Numbered from the stretch's first letter, positions 6,327-12,995 are shown. The stretch: DNA of 13,427 bases from Bacteroidota bacterium (GCA_023426625.1 JAFAAJ010000073.1:1-13427); one strand, 5' to 3'. Notes: generated by a model not told the origin, from the sequence alone. A program made the numbers and translations.

Positions 6327-7188
6327 TTAATAATTTGTTTAATGCTAAAGCTGCTTCTCCTAATCTTGGTCCGAATCCTGAAACCAGTCCTCCGTCCATT
6401 GCTATAATTCTCTTATTTTTTCCTGCATTGGTCTGTGAAATACCCGGCATTTTAAGGGCTCCCTCGTTTCCTCCTGCTCCCTGCAATCCGCTTGTAAAGA
6501 AGAACAATACATCGGGATTAGCTTTTACCACGGCTTCCGGTGTTAATGGTTTGAAATCTTCAAAATCACTGACTGCATTTTCTCCTCCGGCAAGGGTGAT
6601 CAGTTTTTCCATCGGTGTGTTTTTGCCTGCCACCATCAGCATATTTCCTCTTGCGTAGATGAAGAGTACTTTCGGTTTATTGGCAATAGACTGTATTTGT
6701 TTCAGATCGGCATCAATTTTATCATTTAACTTCTGATAATCCGTATTACCAATAGCTTGCGCCACCTGCTCGATCAGTTTTTTTGTCCCTTCCACAGAGT
6801 ATTCCTGCCTGAATACCTCAGATTTGATCCCTGAAGATTTGATCTTTTCTAATAAATCGGGATTAATATCTTTTTCGGAAGCCAGGATCAGGGTTGGGTT
6901 CACAGCCATGACAGGCTCTATCGTCATAGATCTTACGTGACCTAAGTCTTTAGCTGTAGTTTTTAATGTTTCAGGATAAGTACTCGTAACGTCCGTTGCT
7001 ACGATCTCTTTTTCATGTCCTAAAGCGCTCACAATCTCCGTGATCCCGCCACTAAGGGTGACAATTTTATGATTGGTTTTCGGAGTTTCTGCCGCCAATT
7101 CCGTGGTGGTTTCGTTTTTAACTCCTTCTTCTTTTTTGCAAGAATATACTGCAACAAGCAGAGAAGCTGCAAGAATGATTTTTTTCAT
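6310..7188 (-). CDS. hmuT: Heme-binding lipoprotein HmuT (ABC transporter substrate-binding)
   Basis: Carries heme from the outer-membrane receptor to HmuUV. The 292-residue protein begins with a lipoprotein signal (MKKIILAASLLVAVYSC) with lipidation at C17. The mature part has the helical-backbone binding fold: TLSGGITEIVSALG (44-57), LGHVRSMTIEPVMAVNPTL (82-100), VLFIYARGNMLMVAGKNTP (174-192), LAGGENAVSDFEDFKPLTPE (199-218) and GLVSGFGPRLGEAA. The heme-ligand Tyr of ShuT/PhuT lies in a GYMR-type motif; here the motif reads GHVR, so His84 is the candidate ligand. This is an inference. The Cys is followed by KKEE, resembling the surface-export signal of Capnocytophaga lipoproteins, which would be odd for this role. 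It starts 24 nt after the hmuY-like stop. Confidence 0.93.
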   Translation of the reverse strand: MKKIILAASLLVAVYSCKKEEGVKNETTTELAAETPKTNHKIVTLSGGITEIVSALGHEKEIVATDVTSTYPETLKTTAKDLGHVRSMTIEPVMAVNPTLILASEKDINPDLLEKIKSSGIKSEVFRQEYSVEGTKKLIEQVAQAIGNTDYQKLNDKIDADLKQIQSIANKPKVLFIYARGNMLMVAGKNTPMEKLITLAGGENAVSDFEDFKPLTPEAVVKANPDVLFFFTSGLQGAGGNEGALKMPGISQTNAGKNKRIIAMDGGLVSGFGPRLGEAALALNKLLIENTK

Positions 7189-7212
7189 TGTGATACTGAT
7201 TATAGATTATTT

Positions 7213-8298
7213 TTATAATGGTTTAAACTCGAATTGTGGTCTTCCTCTTTCTCCTGCGACATTGGTAAGTCTTGTAAATCTTAATTTAAAGTAATATCCT
7301 TCCGCATCTTTAATGACATAAAAACGGTCACCGTATACTTCAAGACCATTTGCTCCTACCGGATTCCTCCAGTTAGCCCCGATAACTCTCTGATCATTGT
7401 AGATGAATTTAGACTGATCGATATCCGATGCTTTGAAATGGTTATATGTTTCCACTCCGGAAGCCGGCGCAGCTACTTTTACTTCATACGCTCCTGCTCC
7501 ACCCATCGTATTAATGGTCACAAAATCAGCATAAATATAACTTCCCGCACCTGTAATGGTATTCGTGAATACGGTAAAACAGATGTCCCACTTTTTCTTT
7601 TCAGGCTGCACAGATACTTCCTTATTACTTTTCAGGCTTACAAAATTGAAATTATATGCTGGATTTTTAGTAATGATAAGCTCTTTGTGAGTAGTATCAT
7701 TAAGGTTTGCATATTTGATCTTATAGCCATTCCCCGATCTTATTACCTGAATTTTCATCCATCCTCTGCTGTCTCCTCCCGTTGCTACTGAACCTGTTGC
7801 TACTGTACCGGAATAGATCTCATTTCCCATATTTACCAGATAAACCGGATTTTCTGCATCATTTGCCTTAATTTCCTCAATAGCTGTGTAACCCGCAGGA
7901 AAATCTCCCTTCACATCATCAATAAATGCCACATTTGCCAGATTAAAATTAGCGACCTGAACCTGATCTTTTAAAGTGGCAACAGTGGCTTCAGTTACCT
8001 CATCAATATGAGCAGCATCAGGAATCTTTCCTGCCGCCATCATAATGGATGAATTCAACATTACTTTGAAAGCATTTCCCGAATAGAATGCTAGATCCCA
8101 ATCTGTTCTTTGGGTAATAACTTCTGAGTTAGTGCCCAGATCAAACCAAACCTGATTAGGTTCTGTTGCCCCTCCCATATCAGGATTTACAACCGCTCCA
8201 TCCGTGGGAGCAACTGCAACAGGATCTTCATTGTCATTGATGCATGACTGAAAAATAAATAAAGTTCCTATGAAAAGACAGAATATTATTTTCTTCAT
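7213..8298 (-). CDS. HmuY family heme-binding lipoprotein
   Basis: HmuY proteins are heme-capturing lipoproteins on the Bacteroidota cell surface that pass heme to a TonB-dependent receptor. This 361-residue copy has a lipoprotein signal ending FQSC (C19) followed by the acid-rich INDNED, consistent with surface export. The HmuY-type domain covers about 48-361, with VWFDLGTN (50-57), TDWDLAFYSG (65-74) and the second KKWDICFTVFTN (235-246). Porphyromonas HmuY uses two His to hold heme, while some relatives use two Met. Here the segment after WDLAFY contains M80, M86 and M87 and no His until H97, so Met ligation is possible but unproven. It starts 12 nt after the receptor stop, in the usual receptor-hmuY pairing of Bacteroidota, though with the order reversed relative to Porphyromonas. 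Confidence 0.88.
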   Translation of the reverse strand: MKKIIFCLFIGTLFIFQSCINDNEDPVAVAPTDGAVVNPDMGGATEPNQVWFDLGTNSEVITQRTDWDLAFYSGNAFKVMLNSSIMMAAGKIPDAAHIDEVTEATVATLKDQVQVANFNLANVAFIDDVKGDFPAGYTAIEEIKANDAENPVYLVNMGNEIYSGTVATGSVATGGDSRGWMKIQVIRSGNGYKIKYANLNDTTHKELIITKNPAYNFNFVSLKSNKEVSVQPEKKKWDICFTVFTNTITGAGSYIYADFVTINTMGGAGAYEVKVAAPASGVETYNHFKASDIDQSKFIYNDQRVIGANWRNPVGANGLEVYGDRFYVIKDAEGYYFKLRFTRLTNVAGERGRPQFEFKPL

Positions 8299-8310
8299 GT
8301 TTAAAGTTTT

Positions 8311-10443
8311 TTAAAAGTTATAATTCAATCTGGCAAAATAACTTCTGCCGTAGAAAAGGTTCTGTTGATTAGATGCTGCATTATGCCCACTTCCGGCCGC
8401 AGTGGTATTGGTTATGGTCGTAACGTTAAAGAGATTCTTAACTCCCATGCTCAGTTCCAGGTGATTTTTGAAAAATGGCTGACTCACGGTAAAATTCATC
8501 CTGCTGAAATCTCCTATTTCCCCTAATACATATTGTCCCGGATCCATAGGATCCTGTGCAGTACTTTGGTGTCTGTAGCGTTTTTGTGCCCCTGTGTACT
8601 TATAATACAGCGCCAATAAAGTTTTCGTATAAGGTAAAGTGTAATTTGCCGCTACATTTGCTTCCGTGTAAAAATTATAATCATCCGGTGAAAAAGTGTT
8701 TCCTGTATTCAAAATTTGCGAGATCCCCATTACTGAAACTCCTGCATTCACTGACAGGTCTCCCTTTTTAATATTCACACCTCCCCCGAACAACAAAGAC
8801 TTATAATTATCAATATTAAGATAAGTGTATCGTAAAGGACTGTTGCTGATGATCACGCTTTCAATTCTGTCTTTGACATCCAGGTACATTCCCGATAAGC
8901 TCAGATTTAATTTCCAGCCATCCGAAAATGTTTTATTATAATCCCAGAATATCCCTGTTGAATATCCTGTTTCAGGTTTCAGATTTTCATTTCCTCTGAT
9001 ATCATGGTTATTATCAACCATATAAGTATAAAGTTCATCATACGTCGGAAATCTGTTTGCGGAACCTAAAACCAAACGGATATCTGATTTCTCAGAAGTT
9101 TTGAATCGTGCTGTTGTAGAATAATTGTACTGAGAATCAAAAACATCGCTTAAAGCCAGTCTCACTCCCGGACGAATTGACAGCCAGTCATTCACATTCC
9201 ATTCTGCTGAGAGAAAATTAGCATAATCAAACATTGATCTTTCCAAGTTATTTCCCCCGAATAACCCTGTCGTGGCACTGGCAAAACCTTTCGTTCTGTC
9301 CAACTCATATCCGATTTGGAAATTGATCTTCTCACTGTTTAAAAAATTACTGAACATCCCCCTGGAATATAGGACATCAGATGTATAATAAGATTGTTCC
9401 GCATCTTTTTCTATTACCTGCCTGTTTGGCACATCATACAGATAATCCTGAAATTTCCTTTCCTGCTTCTGGTAAGAAAAATCTCCGTTGTAGTTGATTC
9501 TTGAACCTATTTTAGTCTGAATATTGAACTGATGGATCCACCTTGTCGTGCTGTAATCCCTGTCATTGGCAATGTAGGTTCGGTTACCGCCTCCCTGATA
9601 AAGTTCTTCCACCAAAGGATTATAGTAATTTATTTTCTCCGTAAGGAAATTGACCTTATAGAAAAAACTGGTTTTGTTTTTATTATAACGGATAATTCCA
9701 TTCGTGGTTAACAAATCTTTCGGCTGCCAATCGTAGCCACGCAAAGCGTCATTATTTTCACTGAAATATTTATAACCCTGAAATCTTCCTTTATATCCCT
9801 GGAAGTCGTTATGATTAATATCTGCCGAAACAGACCAATGATCATTAATCCGGTATCCCACATTCAGGGATTGAATATGCCTTCCGTTTCCTTTCTTCTT
9901 CCAGTCATAATCTTTGTTTACGGTTTCCTCCTGTACAGAAGCCATTGCCGTGAATTTCTTCCCGTAATTTTTTTTGGTAATAATGTTGATCACTCCGGCT
10001 ACTGCATTATTTCCGTATTCCACTCCCATTGCGCCTTTTACCACTTCAATACGTTCAATATTGTTCACATTGATCTTGGTAAGATCCACCAGATTCCCCA
10101 TTCCTTCATCACTCACAACCGGAATATTATCAATCAGGACTTTGGTATATTCTCCACTCAGTCCCATGATATTCGCATTGGAATCTCCTGAACCTCTATC
10201 AGGCTGAATCAGTATATTCAGATTTTGATTAAGTACTTCCGCCACATTAGTAACAGCCATATTCCTGATCTGTATCGCATCTATCACTTCCACTTTATAA
10301 ATGGATTTATTGATGGATTGCTGCATGTATTGACCGGTGATGACCACTTCCTCAATTTTTTTATGATCAAGAGAATCCTTTTCCTGAGCATTCATCCAAA
10401 GGACTGCAGATAATGATAAAACAGAAAGTATTTTCTTCTTCAT
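8311..10443 (-). CDS. TonB-dependent outer-membrane heme receptor (HmuR-like)
   Basis: A 710-residue receptor that moves heme across the outer membrane using TonB energy. It has a signal peptide (1-20, ending MNAQ), a TonB-box-like EEVVITG (31-37), a plug domain at about 45-158 (VLIDNIPVV, IERIEVVKGAMGVEYGNNAVAGVINIIT), and a 22-strand barrel ending in aromatic Phe (ARLNYNF). Heme receptors carry FRAP and NPNL boxes flanking a conserved His. Here NRFPTYDELY (463-472), His480 and NENLKPETG (485-493) fit that layout, though not exactly. Its ATG lies 18 nt after a perfect -7 element. It is first in the operon, ahead of hmuY-like and hmuTUV, which supports heme as substrate. A siderophore receptor is the less likely alternative. 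Confidence 0.93.
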   Translation of the reverse strand: MKKKILSVLSLSAVLWMNAQEKDSLDHKKIEEVVITGQYMQQSINKSIYKVEVIDAIQIRNMAVTNVAEVLNQNLNILIQPDRGSGDSNANIMGLSGEYTKVLIDNIPVVSDEGMGNLVDLTKINVNNIERIEVVKGAMGVEYGNNAVAGVINIITKKNYGKKFTAMASVQEETVNKDYDWKKKGNGRHIQSLNVGYRINDHWSVSADINHNDFQGYKGRFQGYKYFSENNDALRGYDWQPKDLLTTNGIIRYNKNKTSFFYKVNFLTEKINYYNPLVEELYQGGGNRTYIANDRDYSTTRWIHQFNIQTKIGSRINYNGDFSYQKQERKFQDYLYDVPNRQVIEKDAEQSYYTSDVLYSRGMFSNFLNSEKINFQIGYELDRTKGFASATTGLFGGNNLERSMFDYANFLSAEWNVNDWLSIRPGVRLALSDVFDSQYNYSTTARFKTSEKSDIRLVLGSANRFPTYDELYTYMVDNNHDIRGNENLKPETGYSTGIFWDYNKTFSDGWKLNLSLSGMYLDVKDRIESVIISNSPLRYTYLNIDNYKSLLFGGGVNIKKGDLSVNAGVSVMGISQILNTGNTFSPDDYNFYTEANVAANYTLPYTKTLLALYYKYTGAQKRYRHQSTAQDPMDPGQYVLGEIGDFSRMNFTVSQPFFKNHLELSMGVKNLFNVTTITNTTAAGSGHNAASNQQNLFYGRSYFARLNYNF

Positions 10444-10460
10444 GAAAAGTTAAATTTCGA

Positions 10461-10468
10461 CAAATATA
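10461..10468 (-). promoter_or_regulatory. Heme operon promoter, -7 element
   Basis: Read on the minus strand this is TATATTTG, a perfect TAnnTTTG ending 18 nt before the receptor ATG. No TTG -33 element is found at the usual spacing. Instead, the dyad at 10473-10485 lies directly upstream, in the spacer. A bound repressor there would block the promoter. Confidence 0.65.
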
Positions 10469-10472
10469 TATT

Positions 10473-10485
10473 TTATTTAGAATAG
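10473..10485 (-). promoter_or_regulatory. Candidate operator copy 1 (heme operon side)
   Basis: On the minus strand this reads CTATTCTAAATAA. It shares ATTCTAAATAAA with copy 3 in the same orientation relative to its own promoter. The dyad TTATT-CTA-AATAA is imperfect here by one outer base. It ends 5 bp from the -7 element of the heme operon. An iron-responsive (Fur-like) or heme-responsive repressor is the natural candidate, by inference. Confidence 0.5.
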
Positions 10486-10513
10486 ATAAAAATAAATTTA
10501 TAGTTTTGTTAAA

Positions 10514-10526
10514 TTATTCCAAATAA
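10514..10526. promoter_or_regulatory. Candidate operator copy 2 (centre of divergent region)
   Basis: TTATTCCAAATAA forms a 5-bp dyad around CCA, and two further complementary base pairs lie beyond one mismatch on each side. It matches copies 1 and 3 apart from one base in the centre. Its centre is 41 bp from copy 1 and 91 bp from copy 3. Confidence 0.45.
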
Positions 10527-10604
10527 ATTTAATTAAATAAGTGTCTAATTTTCATTTATTTATAATTTTAAATTCATTAAACAAGATAAATATCATGTTT
10601 TTAA

Positions 10605-10617
10605 TTATTCTAAATAA
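10605..10617 (+). promoter_or_regulatory. Candidate operator copy 3 (secreted HmuY-like side)
   Basis: TTATTCTAAATAA is a perfect 5-3-5 dyad located where the -33 element of the plus-strand promoter (-7 at 10631) would be. It shares ATTCTAAATAAA with copy 1, placed about 9 bp further from its -7 element, close to one helical turn. Confidence 0.5.
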
Positions 10618-10630
10618 ATATAAAATACAA

Positions 10631-10638
10631 TAGTTTTG
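10631..10638 (+). promoter_or_regulatory. Promoter -7 element of the secreted HmuY-like gene
   Basis: TAGTTTTG matches TAnnTTTG perfectly and lies 39 nt before the ATG at 10678, giving a leader of about 35 nt. The dyad 10605-10617 occupies the -33 region in place of a TTG element. Confidence 0.55.
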
Positions 10639-10677
10639 TCAAATCATTTTCAATAACATTTCAAATAATTAAATAAT

Positions 10678-11949
10678 ATGAAAACTAAACTACTTCTTGC
10701 TTCTATGCTTGCTTTAGGTGTTCATCAGACTGTCCTATCTCAAGTGGATGTTAATGGATACACTTCCGTTAATCTAACAACAGGTGCTAATTATCAGAAC
10801 CGTGTATTTTTTGATCTCAGTTCCAATTCGATCGTGTCTCAACCGGCAGATTCCTGGGATCTTGCTTTTTATAGAAATTCAAGCATGAGCTTTGGAACAA
10901 GAATAAACGATGCCCAGAATGTTGAAGTTTATCAGGCGTCCAATGTTGCCAGCAACTGGGACAATATTGATATTGCGAATATAGCTTCCTGGGGAAATCC
11001 ATTATACAATCCGGATCAGACCACTTCTTTACAGGAAGGTGCTTTTGAACAGGGAACGGCAACTTACGGATGGGGTGAATATAATCCCGGGAATCATCAT
11101 ATTGAAGGAAAGGTAATTTTCGTCCTGAAATATTTAAACACGAATACTTACTACAAGTTCATGATCACAGATTATTATGGTGGATATACATTCAAATATT
11201 CTAAATGGAATGGCTCTTCTTGGGAACCTACGCAAACAAAAACAATAGCCAACGGTTCAGATGATGCTTACTTCAACTATTTTTCTTTCACAACAGGGGA
11301 AAAAGTTGCCAACCTTGAACCGCCCAAAGCAAACTGGGATCTGATGTTCACGAGATATTGGACGTACTACAACAACACAATGATGTACAGAATGTCCGGC
11401 GTTATTCAGAATCCTAATATTACGGTGGCAAAAGTACAGCCGGAAAGTCAGGAAACTTCAACGTTCTCACTCCCTTCTTCCACTTCATTTTCGGGGAATA
11501 TCACAGCGATAGGCCATTCCTGGAAACCTACTTCAGGGGTTCATTCCGATGTGGTATACTACATAAAACAGGGTTCTGAATATTACAGAATGTATTTCAC
11601 TCAAAACGGCGGTGCATCCACAGGAAATATGTACTTCAAGTATAAAAATATCACTTCAACTTTAGGAATTACCGAAGTGAATAAAAAAGCTTCTTTTGGT
11701 ATTTATCCAAATCCTACGACAGCTGACAAAAAGGTGACCATACTTTTCGATATTAAGGAAAAAGCCAATCAAAAAGGTAATGTAGAGATCTATGATCTAA
11801 GTGGTAAAAAGGTATATGTTGCTGAACTGACGAACCAAACCGGTCTTTATAAGCAAGAACTCCATCTTTCTCATCTTACATCCGGAAATTACATCGTCAA
11901 AATCACTTACGGAGGCAGCACGGAAACGAAAAAACTGATCGTAAAGTAA
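10678..11949 (+). CDS. Secreted HmuY-like protein with T9SS sorting domain
   Basis: The 423-residue protein has a signal peptide (about 1-22, ending VLSQ) and no cysteine, so it is not a lipoprotein. It then carries an HmuY-like region. RVFFDLSSN (42-50), DSWDLAFYRN (58-67) and KANWDLMFTRYW (217-228) parallel VWFDLGTN, DWDLAFYSG and KKWDICFTVF of the lipoprotein HmuY encoded across the divergent promoter. Residues about 339-423 form a type IX secretion C-terminal domain: FGIYPNPTT, VEIYDLSGKKVY, LTSGNYIVKI and a basic end KKLIVK. It is therefore expected to be released or attached to the cell surface by T9SS. Capture of heme is inferred from the fold and shared control region. Candidate ligands are Met (M70, M235, M236, M239) and His (H140, H141). 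It forms a monocistronic unit with a terminator at 11980. Confidence 0.85.
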   Translation: MKTKLLLASMLALGVHQTVLSQVDVNGYTSVNLTTGANYQNRVFFDLSSNSIVSQPADSWDLAFYRNSSMSFGTRINDAQNVEVYQASNVASNWDNIDIANIASWGNPLYNPDQTTSLQEGAFEQGTATYGWGEYNPGNHHIEGKVIFVLKYLNTNTYYKFMITDYYGGYTFKYSKWNGSSWEPTQTKTIANGSDDAYFNYFSFTTGEKVANLEPPKANWDLMFTRYWTYYNNTMMYRMSGVIQNPNITVAKVQPESQETSTFSLPSSTSFSGNITAIGHSWKPTSGVHSDVVYYIKQGSEYYRMYFTQNGGASTGNMYFKYKNITSTLGITEVNKKASFGIYPNPTTADKKVTILFDIKEKANQKGNVEIYDLSGKKVYVAELTNQTGLYKQELHLSHLTSGNYIVKITYGGSTETKKLIVK

Positions 11950-11979
11950 ACTCGTAAATACTTTCTATTTTTTCTAATA

Positions 11980-12013
11980 AAAAGGCAGTCTCGGAATCCC
12001 GGAACTGCCTTTT
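11980..12013. terminator. Bidirectional intrinsic terminator
   Basis: AAAAGGCAGT (11980-11989) pairs exactly with ACTGCCTTTT (12004-12013), and a small inner CGG/CCG stem can form in the loop. On the plus strand TTTTGCCTTTTG follows, closing the secreted HmuY-like gene. On the minus strand the hairpin is followed by a T-run, closing the convergent ABM-family gene. Confidence 0.88.
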
Positions 12014-12041
12014 GCCTTTTGTTCCAGATTATATTCTGTTA

Positions 12042-12332
12042 TTAATATATTTTAAAGCCTTTATAAACTTCTGTACTGCTTTCCATTATTTTTGAAGCTT
12101 CTCTACGGAAGTTCAGCAGATGATCTTTCCCCAAATGACCGCTATGATGTTCTACACTTTCCCATAATTCCATCAGGAAAAATGTTCCTTTATGGTCTTT
12201 ATCTTCTATAAGGTCGTATTGAAGACATCCTTCTTCTTTTCTTGTTTCTTTCACCAGATTCTGGAAAAGTTCCACGGCTTCCATCAGATAATTCTCATGA
12301 AATCTGAAAAGCGCAATAATGTATAGATTCAT
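12042..12332 (-). CDS. Antibiotic biosynthesis monooxygenase (ABM) family protein, putative quinol monooxygenase
   Basis: This small 96-residue protein has the dimeric ferredoxin-like ABM fold of YgiN. Visible features are ETRKEEGCLQYDLIEDK (29-45), a beta strand with FFLMELWES (51-59) and a His-rich helix start EHHSGHLGKDH (61-71). No signal peptide is present, so it is cytoplasmic. Relatives oxidise quinols or polyketides without cofactors; the substrate here cannot be read from the sequence. The IsdG-type heme oxygenases share this fold, but the Asn near residue 7 of IsdG is absent (Ala7), so heme breakdown is not supported. It has its own promoter (TACATTTA ending 19 nt upstream) and converges on the HmuY-like gene across a shared terminator. 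Confidence 0.85.
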   Translation of the reverse strand: MNLYIIALFRFHENYLMEAVELFQNLVKETRKEEGCLQYDLIEDKDHKGTFFLMELWESVEHHSGHLGKDHLLNFRREASKIMESSTEVYKGFKIY

Positions 12333-12350
12333 GTTTTGTTTTTTAGGGTA

Positions 12351-12358
12351 TAAATGTA
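12351..12358 (-). promoter_or_regulatory. Promoter -7 element of the ABM gene
   Basis: On the minus strand TACATTTA matches TAnnTTTG at 7 of 8 positions and ends 19 nt before the ATG, the same spacing as other promoters here. No -33 TTG is evident. Confidence 0.4.
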
Positions 12359-12413
12359 AAATATTTTCCAGGCTGAAACGCGTTTTTATACCTCTCAGTT
12401 TTCCACAATGATG

Positions 12414-12435
12414 AAAAAATCAGTTAAATACTGAT
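12414..12435 (-). terminator. Weak intrinsic terminator after the Rrf2 gene
   Basis: On the minus strand ATCAGT-ATTTA-ACTGAT forms a 6-bp AT-rich stem followed by five T (12418-12414). It lies 34 nt past the Rrf2 stop and separates it from the downstream ABM promoter. The stem is short, so termination may be leaky. Confidence 0.5.
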
Positions 12436-12469
12436 CAATAATTATTTAGGCTAAAAAATAAAAATCCGG

Positions 12470-12877
12470 CTAATCGACCAGATCTAAAAGTGTTTTTCTC
12501 TCTAAAATATTAAGTGATGCATCTCTCACCTCGATCAGTACATCATGAAGTCCGCAATGTTCTTCATTACAGTCTTCACATTTTTCGTAAAAGTTCAAAC
12601 TCACACATGGCAGCAATGCAATGGGTCCGTTTACGAGACGAATGATCTTGGCCAGTTTTACATTTTCCGGGTTTTCTTTGAAAAAATAACCTCCTCCTTT
12701 TCCTTTTTTGCTATCGAGAATGTCTGCTTTTTTAAGCTGCAAAAGGATATTCTCCAAAAATTTTAACGGAATTTTCTTGTGTTCTGCAATTTCTGAAATC
12801 AGTATAGGTCCTTCATTCCTTTTTTCCACAAGGTATGAAAGTGCTTTAAAGGCATATTGAGATTTTTTTGACAACAT
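12470..12877 (-). CDS. Rrf2 family transcriptional regulator with Cys cluster
   Basis: This 135-residue winged-helix regulator is of the Rrf2/IscR/NsrR family. The N-terminal part has the family opening LSKKSQYAFKALSYL (2-16), ISEIAEHKKIPLKFLENILL (27-46, recognition region) and the wing KKGKGGGYFF (57-66). The effector region has four cysteines, C91, C100, C103 and C108, in LPCVSLNFYEKCEDCNEEHC. Three such cysteines hold an Fe-S cluster in IscR and NsrR, sensing iron-sulfur status, nitric oxide or redox state. The C-x8-C-x2-C-x4-C spacing differs from the IscR pattern, so the ligand set and signal are unknown. The gene is divergent from the DUF4268-like gene, and likely operators lie between them, so autoregulation is probable. 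Confidence 0.92.
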   Translation of the reverse strand: MLSKKSQYAFKALSYLVEKRNEGPILISEIAEHKKIPLKFLENILLQLKKADILDSKKGKGGGYFFKENPENVKLAKIIRLVNGPIALLPCVSLNFYEKCEDCNEEHCGLHDVLIEVRDASLNILERKTLLDLVD

Positions 12878-12975
12878 TGCAACAAAATTAATAAAATACT
12901 TTGAATGTTAAATGTTGCAAAATTACGAAAGGGTAAGATCGCAATTTTGCTTATTTAACAATTTCCCTTTTGCAA
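12877..12975. repeat. Three TTGCAA palindromes and an 8-bp inverted repeat in the Rrf2/DUF4268 intergenic region
   Basis: TTGCAA occurs at 12877-12882, 12915-12920 and 12970-12975, the last within the 10-bp palindrome TTTTGCAAAA (12968-12977). GCAAAATT (12917-12924) is also perfectly inverted as AATTTTGC (12943-12950), 18 bp apart. The sites overlap the Rrf2 start codon, the Rrf2 -7 element and the approach to the plus-strand gene. They are candidates for Rrf2 autoregulation, which is inference. Confidence 0.45.
12918..12925 (-). promoter_or_regulatory. Rrf2 gene promoter, -7 element
   Basis: On the minus strand TAATTTTG is a perfect -7 match, with a TTG at 12944-12942 upstream (16-nt spacer) and a leader of about 35 nt. 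A second TAATTTTG at 12890-12883 lies only 5 nt from the ATG and is probably too close. The TTGCAA palindrome at 12915-12920 overlaps the element, suggesting repression. Confidence 0.5.
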
Positions 12976-12983
12976 AAAATCAT

Positions 12984-12991
12984 TAAGTTTG
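12984..12991 (+). promoter_or_regulatory. Possible -7 element of the DUF4268-like gene
   Basis: TAAGTTTG is a perfect TAnnTTTG match but ends only 4 nt before the ATG at 12996, so a transcript from it would be nearly leaderless. No TTG lies at the usual distance. It may be fortuitous. Confidence 0.3.
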
Positions 12992-12995
12992 TTTT

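Larger units (their letters stand above)
10501..10656 (+). repeat. Direct repeat of 26 bp containing the -7 element
   Basis: The segments 10501-10526 and 10631-10656 both begin TAGTTTTGT and agree at 21 of 26 positions, 130 bp apart. Each begins with a perfect TAnnTTTG element, so the first copy could act as a second, distal promoter for the plus-strand gene, with a leader of about 165 nt. Local duplication of a promoter segment is the simplest explanation. Confidence 0.55.

Noticed and set aside
9811..10191. 126-residue plus-strand reading frame
   Set aside because: It lies entirely antisense to the plug-domain part of the receptor gene, with no recognisable domain and no promoter.
12042..12332. 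ABM-family protein as an IsdG-like heme oxygenase completing the heme pathway
   Set aside because: The fold is shared, but the Asn expected near residue 7 is Ala, and the gene is convergent with, not part of, the heme units. A quinol monooxygenase-like call fits better.
12450..12476. Repeated GGCTA near the Rrf2 stop as a terminator hairpin
   Set aside because: The two copies are direct, not inverted, so no stem forms. The hairpin at 12414-12435 is the better terminator.
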